Source: Desulfurococcales archaeon
GTDB lineage: Archaea; Thermoproteota; Thermoprotei_A; Sulfolobales; WAQK01
Direction of reading: 5' to 3'
Assembly (NCBI GenBank): GCA_027083135.1
Contig: JALWQH010000043.1
Coordinates: forward strand, 62,001-126,000
Length of the DNA: 64,000 nt
Below are positions 28,046 to 35,732 of the stretch, piece after piece. The notes below the pieces were generated by a model. That model was not told the origin of the DNA. It searched no databases and was given only the letters and a program-made list of their open reading frames with translations. A program made the translations under genes and the position numbers. Numbering within the stretch: the first letter of the stretch is position 1; each line of letters begins with the position of its first letter.

Positions 28046-29806
28046 ATGAGGAGAGCAGTGTTCCCAGCCCTGCCAGCAGTACTGCTGGTATTCATGGTGC
28101 TGTCCTCATCTATACCTACAGCCTACTCAGGCTCCACGAGCGTTAAGGAATCATACTTCCACCTAGTTGCTGTTGAGAAGGGAAGAGGGGAGGTCATGAA
28201 CGCTGCCGTGAAGGTTTATCTTAACGGTACAGGTAGGGTGGAGATCACTTCATGCTGCCGCATAGCCAGGGATACCTTATCCTCCCTTAGAGTAGCTTTG
28301 ATCGATGCAGGCCTTCTGCTTGGAATAGATCCCTGGACCATTAATGTCAGAGTCGTGATCAACACTTCTGCGAGGAAGCTGGAGGGACCCAGCGCTGGGG
28401 CAGCCTTCGCCCTGGCAATACTCCAGGCATTATCATCAGTGAAAACCCGCTCCTACGTGGCTACAGGCCAGATAACGCCGGAGCTCCTAATAATGCCTGT
28501 AGGCGGGATCGATGAGAAGCATGATGCTGCATGTAAGGAGAGGCTCCTATTCATCTATCCTGCAGGCAATGCTCTCTCCAACAAGAGCTTAGCCCTACCC
28601 GCAGCATCCCTGCCCCAGGCTTATAGGATATTGATAAACTCCACAGCCCCTCCACTCCTACCTTCAAGCATCCCTCCCTCACCCTACTCTAAGCTGTTTG
28701 AAGGAGAGGCGCGTAGACTCATGGAGAATGCATCAGCCGTTAATTCAAGCCTCATGGAAGAGGCGCGTGAAGCATACCGTGAGAAATACTACTATGCTGC
28801 TGCAAGCCTGGCCTTTAGAGCCAATGTGGAGCAGGCCTGGAGGAACGTGGAGAGCAAGGTTGGATCATCACGTAACCCAGGTGAGGCTGCTAGGAGAATT
28901 ATAGGTAAGGCTTCAAGCATAGTCTCAGAAGCTGAGAAAAAAGTAGGTAATGCCTCTCCAAGAGGCTTCCAGTCATTCATTCTTCTAAGCGAGGCGTCCT
29001 ACAGGCTATATGAGGCTGAAGACAGCCTACATGAGGCTGAAGCCCTCGTCTCAGAGAACCCGTTAGAAGCTGCCAAGCAGGCAGTATACGCTGAGCTTAG
29101 GGCTAGGACAGCTATCCTATGGGCAACCCTCTCCTCCAAGGTTTCAGGGCCAAGCATACGCCAAGACCTAGCAGCCTCCGTTGCATACAACTATTCATCC
29201 ATAATATACGGATATGCCGACTCAGTGGCAGCAGACTTCAATCAAACCACATGGCTCAAGGAGTATAGGGACTCGCTTAGAAGAATGTATGAGGCCCTCT
29301 CAAAAGCATATTCGGAGAAAAGATACGTGGAGGTTTACGGCTTATCCCTAGGGCTCTTGGAGAAAGCCTCCACCCTGCTTGACTTATCCATGGCTCCAGG
29401 CAACAGGAGCGCATCCTACCTCAATGCTTTATGGGAGATTTACAGCGTGCTTGGAGGAACATTAGCGTCTTTAGGGAGGCTTCCAGCATCATCCACCCTC
29501 TACGGAGAGTATGCCTGGTTTCTAAGAGGTAATTCGACGGAGGCTCTGGGAATACTCCTATCAGCTGTGGATAGACTTGTCCTAGAGAGACTGGTCTCCA
29601 TGCGGATCATAGCATCTGCTCCAACCCCCCTCACAACTACTCATCCAATCCAGGCATCTACCAGTGCACCTAAAGGTGAAAGCCCTGCAGCCGAAGTACT
29701 AGTGTATGGCGCCCTGATAGTGGCCCTCTCATCACTGATCCTGGGGGCAGTGCTTCTAGCAGGAGCATTCAGGAGGACTGGGAGAAATAGTCGAGCAGGC
29801 TCCTAG
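28046..29806 (+). CDS. Exported, membrane-anchored Lon-fold serine protease
   Basis: A 586-residue protein beginning with a signal peptide (VFPALPAVLLVFMVLSSSIP) and ending with a transmembrane anchor (VLVYGALIVALSSLILGAVL) and a short basic tail. Residues about 38-180 match the Lon proteolytic domain: Ser116 in EGPSAGAAFALAI and Lys158 in PVGGIDEKHDAA correspond to the Ser-Lys dyad. There is no AAA+ domain. A long helical, Asn-glycosylation-rich region follows. This is the COG1750-type archaeal protease, acting outside the membrane; substrates are unknown. GTG-less ATG start after GGTGGA. Its end overlaps the UDG gene on the other strand by 38 bases. Confidence 0.85.
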   Translation: MRRAVFPALPAVLLVFMVLSSSIPTAYSGSTSVKESYFHLVAVEKGRGEVMNAAVKVYLNGTGRVEITSCCRIARDTLSSLRVALIDAGLLLGIDPWTINVRVVINTSARKLEGPSAGAAFALAILQALSSVKTRSYVATGQITPELLIMPVGGIDEKHDAACKERLLFIYPAGNALSNKSLALPAASLPQAYRILINSTAPPLLPSSIPPSPYSKLFEGEARRLMENASAVNSSLMEEAREAYREKYYYAAASLAFRANVEQAWRNVESKVGSSRNPGEAARRIIGKASSIVSEAEKKVGNASPRGFQSFILLSEASYRLYEAEDSLHEAEALVSENPLEAAKQAVYAELRARTAILWATLSSKVSGPSIRQDLAASVAYNYSSIIYGYADSVAADFNQTTWLKEYRDSLRRMYEALSKAYSEKRYVEVYGLSLGLLEKASTLLDLSMAPGNRSASYLNALWEIYSVLGGTLASLGRLPASSTLYGEYAWFLRGNSTEALGILLSAVDRLVLERLVSMRIIASAPTPLTTTHPIQASTSAPKGESPAAEVLVYGALIVALSSLILGAVLLAGAFRRTGRNSRAGS

Positions 29807-30392
29807 GCTTCTCAGACCTCTTGGCTGTGATGAGGTTTTTCAGCCTCCTGAAATCCTCTTCAAGCACTCCCCGCAACCCTGGATTATATAGTGCTGCAGC
29901 GGGATGGTAGGTTGGGAACAATATTACTCTCTCCCCGTTAACCACAGCCTCCACGGCGACTCCATGCTGCCTAGACATGCTGCGCCATTCAAGCCCAGCC
30001 TCGCTGAATAGGGTGCGCGCGGCATGTCTTCCCAGGGCAACTATGACGCGCGGCTCAACCAGTTTTATCTGTCTCCTCAGGTAGGGTAGGCAGGCTTTTA
30101 TCTCCTCTTCGCGGGGATCCCTGTTATGGGGAGGCCTACATTTAACTATATTAGTTATATATACGTCTCTACGCCTAAGCCCTATTCCCTCTAGGAGCTC
30201 TGTGAGAAGCTTCCCCGCAGCCCCGACGAAAGGTCTTCCCTCCTTATCCTCCATGGCTCCCGGAGCCTCTCCCACAAACATTACCTCCGCGTTCCTGTTA
30301 CCCTCGCCTGGCACAGCGTTGCGTCTAAACTTGTAGAGGGGGCATCTCCTACACCTCCTTATCTCCTCCTCTAGAACACCCCATTCATCCAT
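29769..30392 (-). CDS. Family 4 uracil-DNA glycosylase
   Basis: A 207-residue Fe-S uracil-DNA glycosylase. Four cysteines (C14, C17, C85, C101) bind the 4Fe-4S cluster; motif A is GEAPGAMEDKEGRPFVGAAG, the second is NIVKCRPPHNRDP, and motif B is HPAA at H163. It removes uracil arising from cytosine deamination, important at high temperature. The C-terminus RSLLDYFSQSS resembles a PCNA-interaction box (hydrophobic residue followed by two aromatic residues), though the leading Gln is absent. Convergent with the protease gene. Confidence 0.95.
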   Translation of the reverse strand: MDEWGVLEEEIRRCRRCPLYKFRRNAVPGEGNRNAEVMFVGEAPGAMEDKEGRPFVGAAGKLLTELLEGIGLRRRDVYITNIVKCRPPHNRDPREEEIKACLPYLRRQIKLVEPRVIVALGRHAARTLFSEAGLEWRSMSRQHGVAVEAVVNGERVILFPTYHPAAALYNPGLRGVLEEDFRRLKNLITAKRSEKPRSLLDYFSQSS

Positions 30393-30433
30393 ATTCTTCT
30401 CCGAGGAATCATTTTATCTACTAGCTATATTTT

Positions 30434-31198
30434 ATGCTCGGCGTGGCTGGAGGATGCTTTATGGTCGAGGTGGCTGCTCCTAGGAGGCTGTGCGGGAAGC
30501 TTAGGAGGATGGGGGTAAGAGTATCGGCCAATGCACCTATACTGGTCTACACGGCTGATAGGAGGGTTCTGGAGGCTGTGGGAGACCAGCCCCGCCGAAT
30601 AGTGGTGGAGGCTCCTAGAATAATAGTGATGATTGCAGGGCTTCTAAGACTACCTATAGCTGGGGAGGGCATAATAGCAGCTGACTGCAGGGCCGAGCAG
30701 TGCGGGGAGGCCAGGAAGCTGTCTTTAAGCCTCCTAGAGTTACTGAGGATCCTTGTGGACATGTTGATGTACACGGAGGTAGGCAGGATGGCTAGATTCG
30801 CGGTTGTAGGGGCTTCAGGGGTGCCTGTAAACCTGGCTGCATGGCTGCTGCTTGTAAGGGTGTTTCACATGGCTAGGCCTGGAGAGATACATGGCTACGC
30901 TCTGCCCGACCTCCTAGCCTCGGAGGTAGCAATACTCTGGAACTTCGCGTGGAATGAGTGGTGGACGTTCAGCGACCTTCAGCTTCCACGCAGCCCTGCC
31001 AGCATAGCTTCAAGGCTCATCAGATACAACGTTATAACGCTTATAGGGGTAGGGCTCCTAATATTGATCCACGGCCTATTAATGGAGCTTGGATTAAGCG
31101 ACGTGGACGCGTATTTGACGGCAATACTCCTAGTATTCGTGTTCAACTATGTGTTCAGCAGGCTTCTAGCATGGCGTGGAGGCGGGAGGCCTGGCTAG
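30434..31198 (+). CDS. GtrA-like membrane protein with soluble N-terminal domain
   Basis: A 254-residue protein in two parts. Residues about 115-250 match GtrA/DPMS-type four-helix membrane domains: RFAVVGASGVPVNLAAWLLL, WNFAWNEWWTF, IRYNVITLIGVGLLILIHGL, AILLVFVFNYVFSRLLAW. GtrA proteins flip or help use polyprenyl-linked sugars. The first 110 residues form an alpha/beta domain (APILVYTADRRVLEAV, RRIVVEAPRI) I do not recognise; it contains three cysteines. The next gene is a polyprenol-phosphate glycosyltransferase, its likely partner. Confidence 0.75.
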   Translation: MLGVAGGCFMVEVAAPRRLCGKLRRMGVRVSANAPILVYTADRRVLEAVGDQPRRIVVEAPRIIVMIAGLLRLPIAGEGIIAADCRAEQCGEARKLSLSLLELLRILVDMLMYTEVGRMARFAVVGASGVPVNLAAWLLLVRVFHMARPGEIHGYALPDLLASEVAILWNFAWNEWWTFSDLQLPRSPASIASRLIRYNVITLIGVGLLILIHGLLMELGLSDVDAYLTAILLVFVFNYVFSRLLAWRGGGRPG

Positions 31199-31251
31199 TG
31201 GTAAGGAAATAATACTGCCCCTCTATTCTAGGAAGACCTGGATGCATAGCT

Positions 31252-31944
31252 TTGCCCAGGATAAGCGTGGTGCTGCCAACCTATAATGAACGCGAAAACC
31301 TGCCCATACTTGTCGAGGAGCTTGACAGGTATTTGAGGGGCCTTAACTATGAGATCATAGTGGTTGATGATAACAGTCCTGACGGCACAGCCGAGGAGGC
31401 TAGGAGGCTTGCGGAGAAATACCCTGTCCGCGTGGTTGTCAGGAAGGATGAGAGGGGCTTGGCTTCAGCTGTTATAAGGGGGGCTAGAGAGGCGTCATCG
31501 CCTATCATAGTTGTTATGGACGCTGATCTACAGCATCCTCCAAGGGTTGCAAGGCTCCTAGCCCTCAAGGCTATGCAGGGGTACGACCTAGTAGTGGCAA
31601 GCCGCTATGCTCCTGGAGGAGGAGTGGAGAACTGGAGCATTGTAAGGCATATTGCAAGCCTCGGCGCCACACTGCTTGCAAGAATCATGGTTAGAGGTGC
31701 TAGGAGCATTAGGGATCCTATGAGCGGCTTCTTCGCCGCTAGGCGTGAACTCCTCCTAGACCCTAGGCTTAGGCCCAAAGGATTCAAGATACTCTTAGAG
31801 ATTCTTGGAAGAGTTGAGCCGAGCCGCGTGGCGGAGGTACCCTTCATATTTAAGACCCGTAGGGCCGGGGCAAGTAAGCTCAGCCTAAAGATCATAACAG
31901 ATATGGTGGAGCAGCTCCTACTTTTAGCATTGAGGCATGGATAG
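31252..31944 (+). CDS. Dolichol-phosphate mannose synthase-like glycosyltransferase (GT2)
   Basis: A 230-residue GT-A glycosyltransferase. ISVVLPTYNERENLPILVEE, EIIVVDDNSPDGT, the metal-binding MDADLQHPP and DPMSGFFAARRELL are the classic motifs of polyprenol-phosphate mannosyl/glucosyltransferases. It transfers a sugar from a nucleotide to dolichol phosphate for N-glycosylation or lipid glycosylation. In many archaea this domain is fused to a GtrA-like membrane domain; here the two are separate neighbours. TTG start at 31252. Confidence 0.9.
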   Translation: MPRISVVLPTYNERENLPILVEELDRYLRGLNYEIIVVDDNSPDGTAEEARRLAEKYPVRVVVRKDERGLASAVIRGAREASSPIIVVMDADLQHPPRVARLLALKAMQGYDLVVASRYAPGGGVENWSIVRHIASLGATLLARIMVRGARSIRDPMSGFFAARRELLLDPRLRPKGFKILLEILGRVEPSRVAEVPFIFKTRRAGASKLSLKIITDMVEQLLLLALRHG

Positions 31945-31990
31945 GTTTTTATTAGGGCTGCATGCCCACCCTAGCCTGAGGGCTGGGATA

Positions 31991-32197
31991 ATGGGCGGCA
32001 AGCATGGGAAATACGCCTATGTGCAGAGGAGTGATGGATGGTATGTTAGGATACGCGTCATTAAGAGCAGGGCTGAGGATGATCCTGAGAGGTACGTTAT
32101 CCTGGGGCCTAAGGTTAGGGAACCCCCTATAACGTATCAGGTTATAAGGGAAGAGGAGCTGCCTGAGGAGATAGTCTACAAGTTATACCAGGTTTAA
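31991..32197 (+). CDS. Small conserved crenarchaeal protein (DUF5622-like)
   Basis: A 68-residue protein from ATG 31991; a frame extension to 31937 would overlap the preceding gene and begin with an unlikely sequence. The core GKHGKYAYVQRSDGWYVRIR, RYVILGPKVREPP and EEELPEEIVYKL resembles, from memory, a small family found in crenarchaea (DUF5622), of unknown role. Compact, basic, beta-rich. Confidence 0.55.
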   Translation: MGGKHGKYAYVQRSDGWYVRIRVIKSRAEDDPERYVILGPKVREPPITYQVIREEELPEEIVYKLYQV

Positions 32198-32203
32198 CAG
32201 CAT

Positions 32204-32875
32204 CTATATTTGAGGGCTCGTGGCATCCTGCCCGGCATTTATGCAGGGTTTTACATCAACTATGCATTTAGGCGGCACATACCCCACCAGGTAGACTGTG
32301 CTTGAAGCCCTGTAGATTTTATAGCCATTCATCCTCAAGCACTCTGCATCCACCTCGAGGTACATGGGCCTACCCTTATGCCTAGAGGCAGTCTCGCAGG
32401 CTGTCTCCATTGTCGGTGAGAGGTGCACGTAAAGCCTCTTCATGGATCTTAGGCCCTGGGTTAGAATCAAGTGTAGCCTGTTATCCGTGGTTCCATGGAA
32501 CAGCCGTTCAGCCAGGGTATCCTCAGGGTAGCTTATCTTCACTGGTACTGTGTGGCCGTATCTGGCCCTGATTAATCCTTCCTTCACCTCGAATCTACCC
32601 TTAGGATCCAGCAGTGCTACAGCTACCACATGGTCACGTGTCACCCATTGGTAGGCATCCCTGTTCCGCCACTTCTTCCTGATCGCCTCTACGAGTTCTT
32701 CTACGGGGATCCAGCCGCCGCTTCTTAGCTTGAGGCCTGCCTCACCCGGTATGTGTCTAAGGAGGGCTGACATGAGTTTGCTTAACCGTATCCTGCGGGC
32801 AGGGTCGAGGAGCAGTATGCATCCCCTGCCTCCGGATTCACTGTACCTGCCGCCACACTTATATATGGGCTTCAT
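32204..32875 (-). CDS. kptA: RNA 2'-phosphotransferase (KptA/Tpt1)
   Basis: A 223-residue Tpt1 protein, transferring an internal RNA 2'-phosphate to NAD+. LSKLMSALLRHIPGEAGLKL (Arg-His pair), WVTRDHVVAVALLDPKGRFE, IRARYGHTVPV (second Arg), LFHGTTDNRLHLILTQGL and KRLYVHLSPTMETACETASR cover the Arg-His-Arg-Arg set of the family. The first 25 residues carry two cysteines (C7, C19) that look like a reduced version of a zinc motif found in some archaeal homologues. In archaea, whose tRNA splicing leaves no 2'-phosphate, the physiological substrate is unclear. Confidence 0.93.
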   Translation of the reverse strand: MKPIYKCGGRYSESGGRGCILLLDPARRIRLSKLMSALLRHIPGEAGLKLRSGGWIPVEELVEAIRKKWRNRDAYQWVTRDHVVAVALLDPKGRFEVKEGLIRARYGHTVPVKISYPEDTLAERLFHGTTDNRLHLILTQGLRSMKRLYVHLSPTMETACETASRHKGRPMYLEVDAECLRMNGYKIYRASSTVYLVGYVPPKCIVDVKPCINAGQDATSPQI

Positions 32876-32943
32876 AGCCTGCCTCTCCTTCCACCGATAA
32901 TGCGTGGAAGATCCCGTAATAATTAATGATCATAGGCGGGAAT

Positions 32944-32951
32944 TTTTATTA
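32944..32951 (+). promoter_or_regulatory. TATA box of tRNA-Lys
   Basis: TTTTATTA, centred 34 bases before the first base of the tRNA, predicts a transcript with a leader of about eight bases. Confidence 0.5.
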
Positions 32952-32981
32952 GGATCTGTAAGGCTACTTGGTTTCGGCGAT

Positions 32982-33088
32982 GGGCCCGTAGCTCAGCCTG
33001 GTAGAGCGGCGGGCTCTTAACCCGTAGGCCAGGCTAAGCCTAGGCTCCTGGGCGGAGGTCCCGGGTTCAAATCCCGGCGGGCCCGCCA
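32982..33088 (+). tRNA. tRNA-Lys(CUU) with a 30-base non-canonical intron
   Basis: Acceptor GGGCCCG (32982-32988) pairs with CGGGCCC (33078-33084), followed by G and an encoded CCA (33086-33088). D arm GCTC/GAGC, anticodon stem GCGGG/CCCGT (33009-33013, 33021-33025) with loop CTCTTAA, anticodon CTT at 33016-33018, T arm CCGGG/CCCGG around TTCAAAT. After the anticodon stem comes a 30-base insertion (33026-33055 in one placement) before the variable loop AGGTC; because AGG is repeated at both ends the cut may shift by up to three bases. GGCC at the 5' side can pair with GGTC at the 3' side, giving a relaxed bulge-helix-bulge with cuts GT/A and GG/A. Confidence 0.93.
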
Positions 33089-33153
33089 CACCCCTAAGCA
33101 TAGTCTCCTAAAGCCTAGGAGCCCTGTATACCCTTCTTCTCCAAGCAGCATCA

Positions 33154-33966
33154 ATGCAAGGCAGATTAGGAGGATCAGGCAGAATAGTTGGATGGGAACG
33201 AGTGTTGCTGAGAATACATGGCGATCTATGGATCGTGCCAGGCTATCCTGCACTATATGTGCCGAGCCTTAGATACATAGTGGTAGCTGATCTCCACTTA
33301 GGCTTCGAGGAGGAGATGGCGCAGAGAGGAGTATATCTCCCTAGAATCCAGCTGAACAAGCTTATCTCAATGCTCGAGGAGCTTCTAGACATGCTTGGAT
33401 CAAAGGTTGAAGGAATAATTATAGATGGAGATGTTAAGCACAGTTTCTCTAGGCTGACTAGGCAGGAGAGAGAGGAGGTGGATGAGCTCCTATCTTTCCT
33501 CAAGCGCCGCGGCTTGAAGGTGGAGGTGGTTAGAGGCAACCATGATAATTATCTTCCAATAGTGGCGGGTAGGTATGGAGTGGAACTTAAGGAAAGCATA
33601 ACTCACCTAGGCGTAATGTTCACGCATGGCCACAAGTACGTTGAGCCTCCAGGTCCAGGCGGAGCAATTGTTATAGGCCATGAGCATCCAGTGCTGGTTA
33701 TAAGGGACTCCATGGGATCCATTGTACGGCTTCCATGCTTCCTAGACGTGCCTCTAGATACTGGGGGTAGGCTGATAGTCATGCCTGCCGCAGGCCCTTA
33801 TCAGTCAGGGAACCCTGTAAGCATGGCACGCTCACAGTACCTCTCCCCGATAATCAGGAGGCACGGCCTAGTAGAGCATGCTAGGCCCTATGTTGTAGAC
33901 AAGGATATAGGTGTGCTTGAATTCCCCTCCCTGGGAGCCATGGCCGATCTCCTGGAGGCAGGTTAG
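33154..33966 (+). CDS. Calcineurin-like metallophosphoesterase
   Basis: A 270-residue phosphoesterase with all five metal motifs: VADLHLGFE, IIDGDVKH, VRGNHDNYLP, FTHGHKY and IGHEHPV. It belongs to the archaeal ICC-like group (COG1407), often next to helicases or DNA repair genes and predicted to be a nuclease or phosphodiesterase; the substrate is unknown. ATG 33154 is used, but the conserved part only begins near residue 20, so a start further in is possible. Confidence 0.88.
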   Translation: MQGRLGGSGRIVGWERVLLRIHGDLWIVPGYPALYVPSLRYIVVADLHLGFEEEMAQRGVYLPRIQLNKLISMLEELLDMLGSKVEGIIIDGDVKHSFSRLTRQEREEVDELLSFLKRRGLKVEVVRGNHDNYLPIVAGRYGVELKESITHLGVMFTHGHKYVEPPGPGGAIVIGHEHPVLVIRDSMGSIVRLPCFLDVPLDTGGRLIVMPAAGPYQSGNPVSMARSQYLSPIIRRHGLVEHARPYVVDKDIGVLEFPSLGAMADLLEAG

Positions 33967-34004
33967 AGAGCCATGGCTTCGTGGACAGCATGCTGATAAA
34001 AGCA

Positions 34005-34013
34005 TTTTTATAT
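34005..34013 (+). promoter_or_regulatory. TATA box of tbp
   Basis: TTTTTATAT, about 45 bases before the tbp ATG; transcription would start near 34035, just before the ribosome binding site GGAGGATGAG (34039-34048). The product of this gene would itself bind the box. Confidence 0.5.
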
Positions 34014-34053
34014 TGTCCTCATAATGCCCTTATAAGGCGGAGGATGAGTCCTT

Positions 34054-34611
34054 ATGCCTGCCAGGCCCACCTACCGAATAGAGAACATTGTTGCCACAGT
34101 GTCACTCGACCAAACGCTCGACCTATACGCTATTGAGAGGAACGTCGAGAACGTCGAGTATAATCCAGACCAGTTTCCAGGACTGATCTTCAGGCTTGAG
34201 ACGCCTAAGGTGACAGCCCTGATCTTCAAGTCGGGTAAAATGGTTGTCACAGGGGCTAAGAGCACCGAGGAGCTTATACGGGCTGTTAAGAGGATCATCA
34301 GGACTCTTAGAAGACACGGCATACTCATAACAGGCCGCCCTAAAATACAGATACAGAACATTGTCGCGTCGGCTAACCTCAACGTGGAGGTCAACTTGGA
34401 GAAGGCGGCCTTCCTCCTCGAGGACAACATGTATGAGCCTGAGCAGTTCCCAGGCCTCATATATAGGATGAGCCAGCCACGCGTAGTCCTACTGATCTTC
34501 AGCAGCGGTAAGATGGTTATAACGGGGGCTAAGAGGGAGGAGGAAGTGGAGGAGGCAGTATTCAATATTTACCGCAGGCTCAGGGATCTAGGATGCATTA
34601 GGGAGTACTAG
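34054..34611 (+). CDS. tbp: TATA-binding protein
   Basis: A 185-residue TBP with two direct repeats of about 90 residues: [20 protein letters not shown] to [17 protein letters not shown], and [20 protein letters not shown] to [20 protein letters not shown]. The paired FPGLIFRL and FPGLIYRM segments carry the phenylalanines that kink DNA. It recruits TFB and RNA polymerase to the TATA boxes seen throughout the window. The acidic C-terminal tail of some archaeal TBPs is absent. ATG start with GGAGGATGAG upstream. Confidence 0.98.
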   Translation: MPARPTYRIENIVATVSLDQTLDLYAIERNVENVEYNPDQFPGLIFRLETPKVTALIFKSGKMVVTGAKSTEELIRAVKRIIRTLRRHGILITGRPKIQIQNIVASANLNVEVNLEKAAFLLEDNMYEPEQFPGLIYRMSQPRVVLLIFSSGKMVITGAKREEEVEEAVFNIYRRLRDLGCIREY

Positions 34612-34652
34612 TTTGTTTTGAGGCCCACGGCCTCCCCTAATCTTTCTAAGGA

Positions 34653-34712
34653 ATGCTCAGAGTGAGACTAGGGTCGTCACTAATCCCTGGCTGCCCACGT
34701 CATCATCGCATC
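34653..34712 (-). ncRNA. Probable C/D box sRNA
   Basis: Read on the minus strand: C box ATGATGA (34700-34706), 12-base guide (34688-34699), degenerate D' GGGA (34684-34687), 3-base spacer, C' GTGACGA (34674-34680), 13-base guide (34661-34673), D box CTGA (34657-34660). ATGC and GCAT flank the boxes as a short terminal stem. This C-12-D'-3-C'-13-D geometry is that of archaeal sRNAs guiding 2'-O-methylation. An A/T-rich TTATTTTA (34736-34743) lies at TATA distance upstream. A competing GGCTGCC/GGCAGCC repeat (34689-34695, 34714-34720) and the weak D' box reduce confidence. Targets were not identified. Confidence 0.5.
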
Positions 34713-34795
34713 AGGCAGCCTATTGTAGGCGTGGAGTAAAATAATCTTCCCGTATAACAGCTAGCTTTGAGCAGTATTGAAGGGTGATGTAAGCG

Positions 34796-35224
34796 ATGCT
34801 AGTGGAGGGAACTATCGTGATGATGGATCTAGACAGGTTTGAAGAGATGACCGTGGAGAGAGGGTGGGATGAGTATAAGCCTAACATTGTGACAGGAACC
34901 CTCACAATGCTTGTGGAGCGCCTGGCATCCAGGTGGGGGGCGGTTGTCCTCTACGGGTTAGATAGGGTTAGGGGGACTGAAGAGGCTGTGCTCGAGGTGC
35001 CTGGAGTAGAGCCAAGAATGCTTGAAGAAGATCTCCGTGAAATCTACTGGGAGATTAGGAGGCTTGGAGCATGTATAACCATTGTAGCGGTAAAGGGCTT
35101 CATAGGGGGCCGTGCACCCGGCGATAGGAGAAGCGCCTATGAGGGAAGCAGCGATAGGAGAAGAGCTAAAAGAATCCTCAGCTCACTGAAGAGAAGAGGG
35201 GGATGCAGGATCTATGTCGAGTAG
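34796..35224 (+). CDS. Possible palm-fold (GTP cyclohydrolase III/GGDEF-like) protein
   Basis: A 142-residue protein starting MLVEGTIVMMDLDRFEEMTV. The acidic strand-turn (MMDLDRF), a following long helix (TGTLTMLVERLASRW), a strand pair with VVLYGLDRV and a later helix-strand (IYWEIRRLGACITIVAVKG) recall the palm fold shared by GGDEF domains and archaeal GTP cyclohydrolase III. It is shorter than cyclohydrolase III and lacks the GGDEF hairpin, so activity is unproved. ATG 34796 follows GGTGATG by six bases. The last 11 bases overlap the next gene, a membrane protein. Confidence 0.55.
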   Translation: MLVEGTIVMMDLDRFEEMTVERGWDEYKPNIVTGTLTMLVERLASRWGAVVLYGLDRVRGTEEAVLEVPGVEPRMLEEDLREIYWEIRRLGACITIVAVKGFIGGRAPGDRRSAYEGSSDRRRAKRILSSLKRRGGCRIYVE

Positions 35225-35732
35225 AAGGGAGAAAGCTGGAATAGTGGTATTTATCATAGGCATAATGCTGCTGCTCACAGGGCTGGCACTTGGAATAGCG
35301 TTAACCACAGGCGCATTCGCGCAGGAAATGAGATACGGATATAGCTATGCAGGCATCCTAACCGGAAAACAGGTAACCCTCCCCAAAGAGATGCCTGAGG
35401 ATATAAGTGAGGGGGAGACAGGCAGAGGGCTCATAGAGGCAGCACTAGTTAATGGAAGCGCAGTGGTAGCATTCAAGTATGATAACCGGACCAGAATAGT
35501 TGCCCTAAGCAGCGGTGAGAATAAGACCCTGGAGGTTTTCGGCATATGGAGAATATCATTTGCACCCCTCAATTATACAGGCTCCCCCAGAATAACATTG
35601 AAGTACACGCTCTTCGTGGAGACCTATCCACCCTACCTATACATAGTTGACGCGGCTGTAGCTGTTCTAGGAGCAGCATTAGCGGCTTCAGGTATGCCTC
35701 AGATAGTGAGAAGGCTTTCAAGGAGATATTAG
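35214..35732 (+). CDS. Membrane protein with extracytoplasmic domain
   Basis: A 172-residue protein with two transmembrane segments (GIVVFIIGIMLLLTGLALGI near the N-terminus and VDAAVAVLGAALAASGM near the C-terminus) flanking a beta-rich outside domain of about 105 residues with two potential N-glycosylation sites. I recognise no family. The ATG overlaps the end of the palm-fold-like gene, suggesting that the two proteins work together; it converges on the radical SAM gene with a four-base overlap. Confidence 0.6.
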   Translation: MSSRREKAGIVVFIIGIMLLLTGLALGIALTTGAFAQEMRYGYSYAGILTGKQVTLPKEMPEDISEGETGRGLIEAALVNGSAVVAFKYDNRTRIVALSSGENKTLEVFGIWRISFAPLNYTGSPRITLKYTLFVETYPPYLYIVDAAVAVLGAALAASGMPQIVRRLSRRY

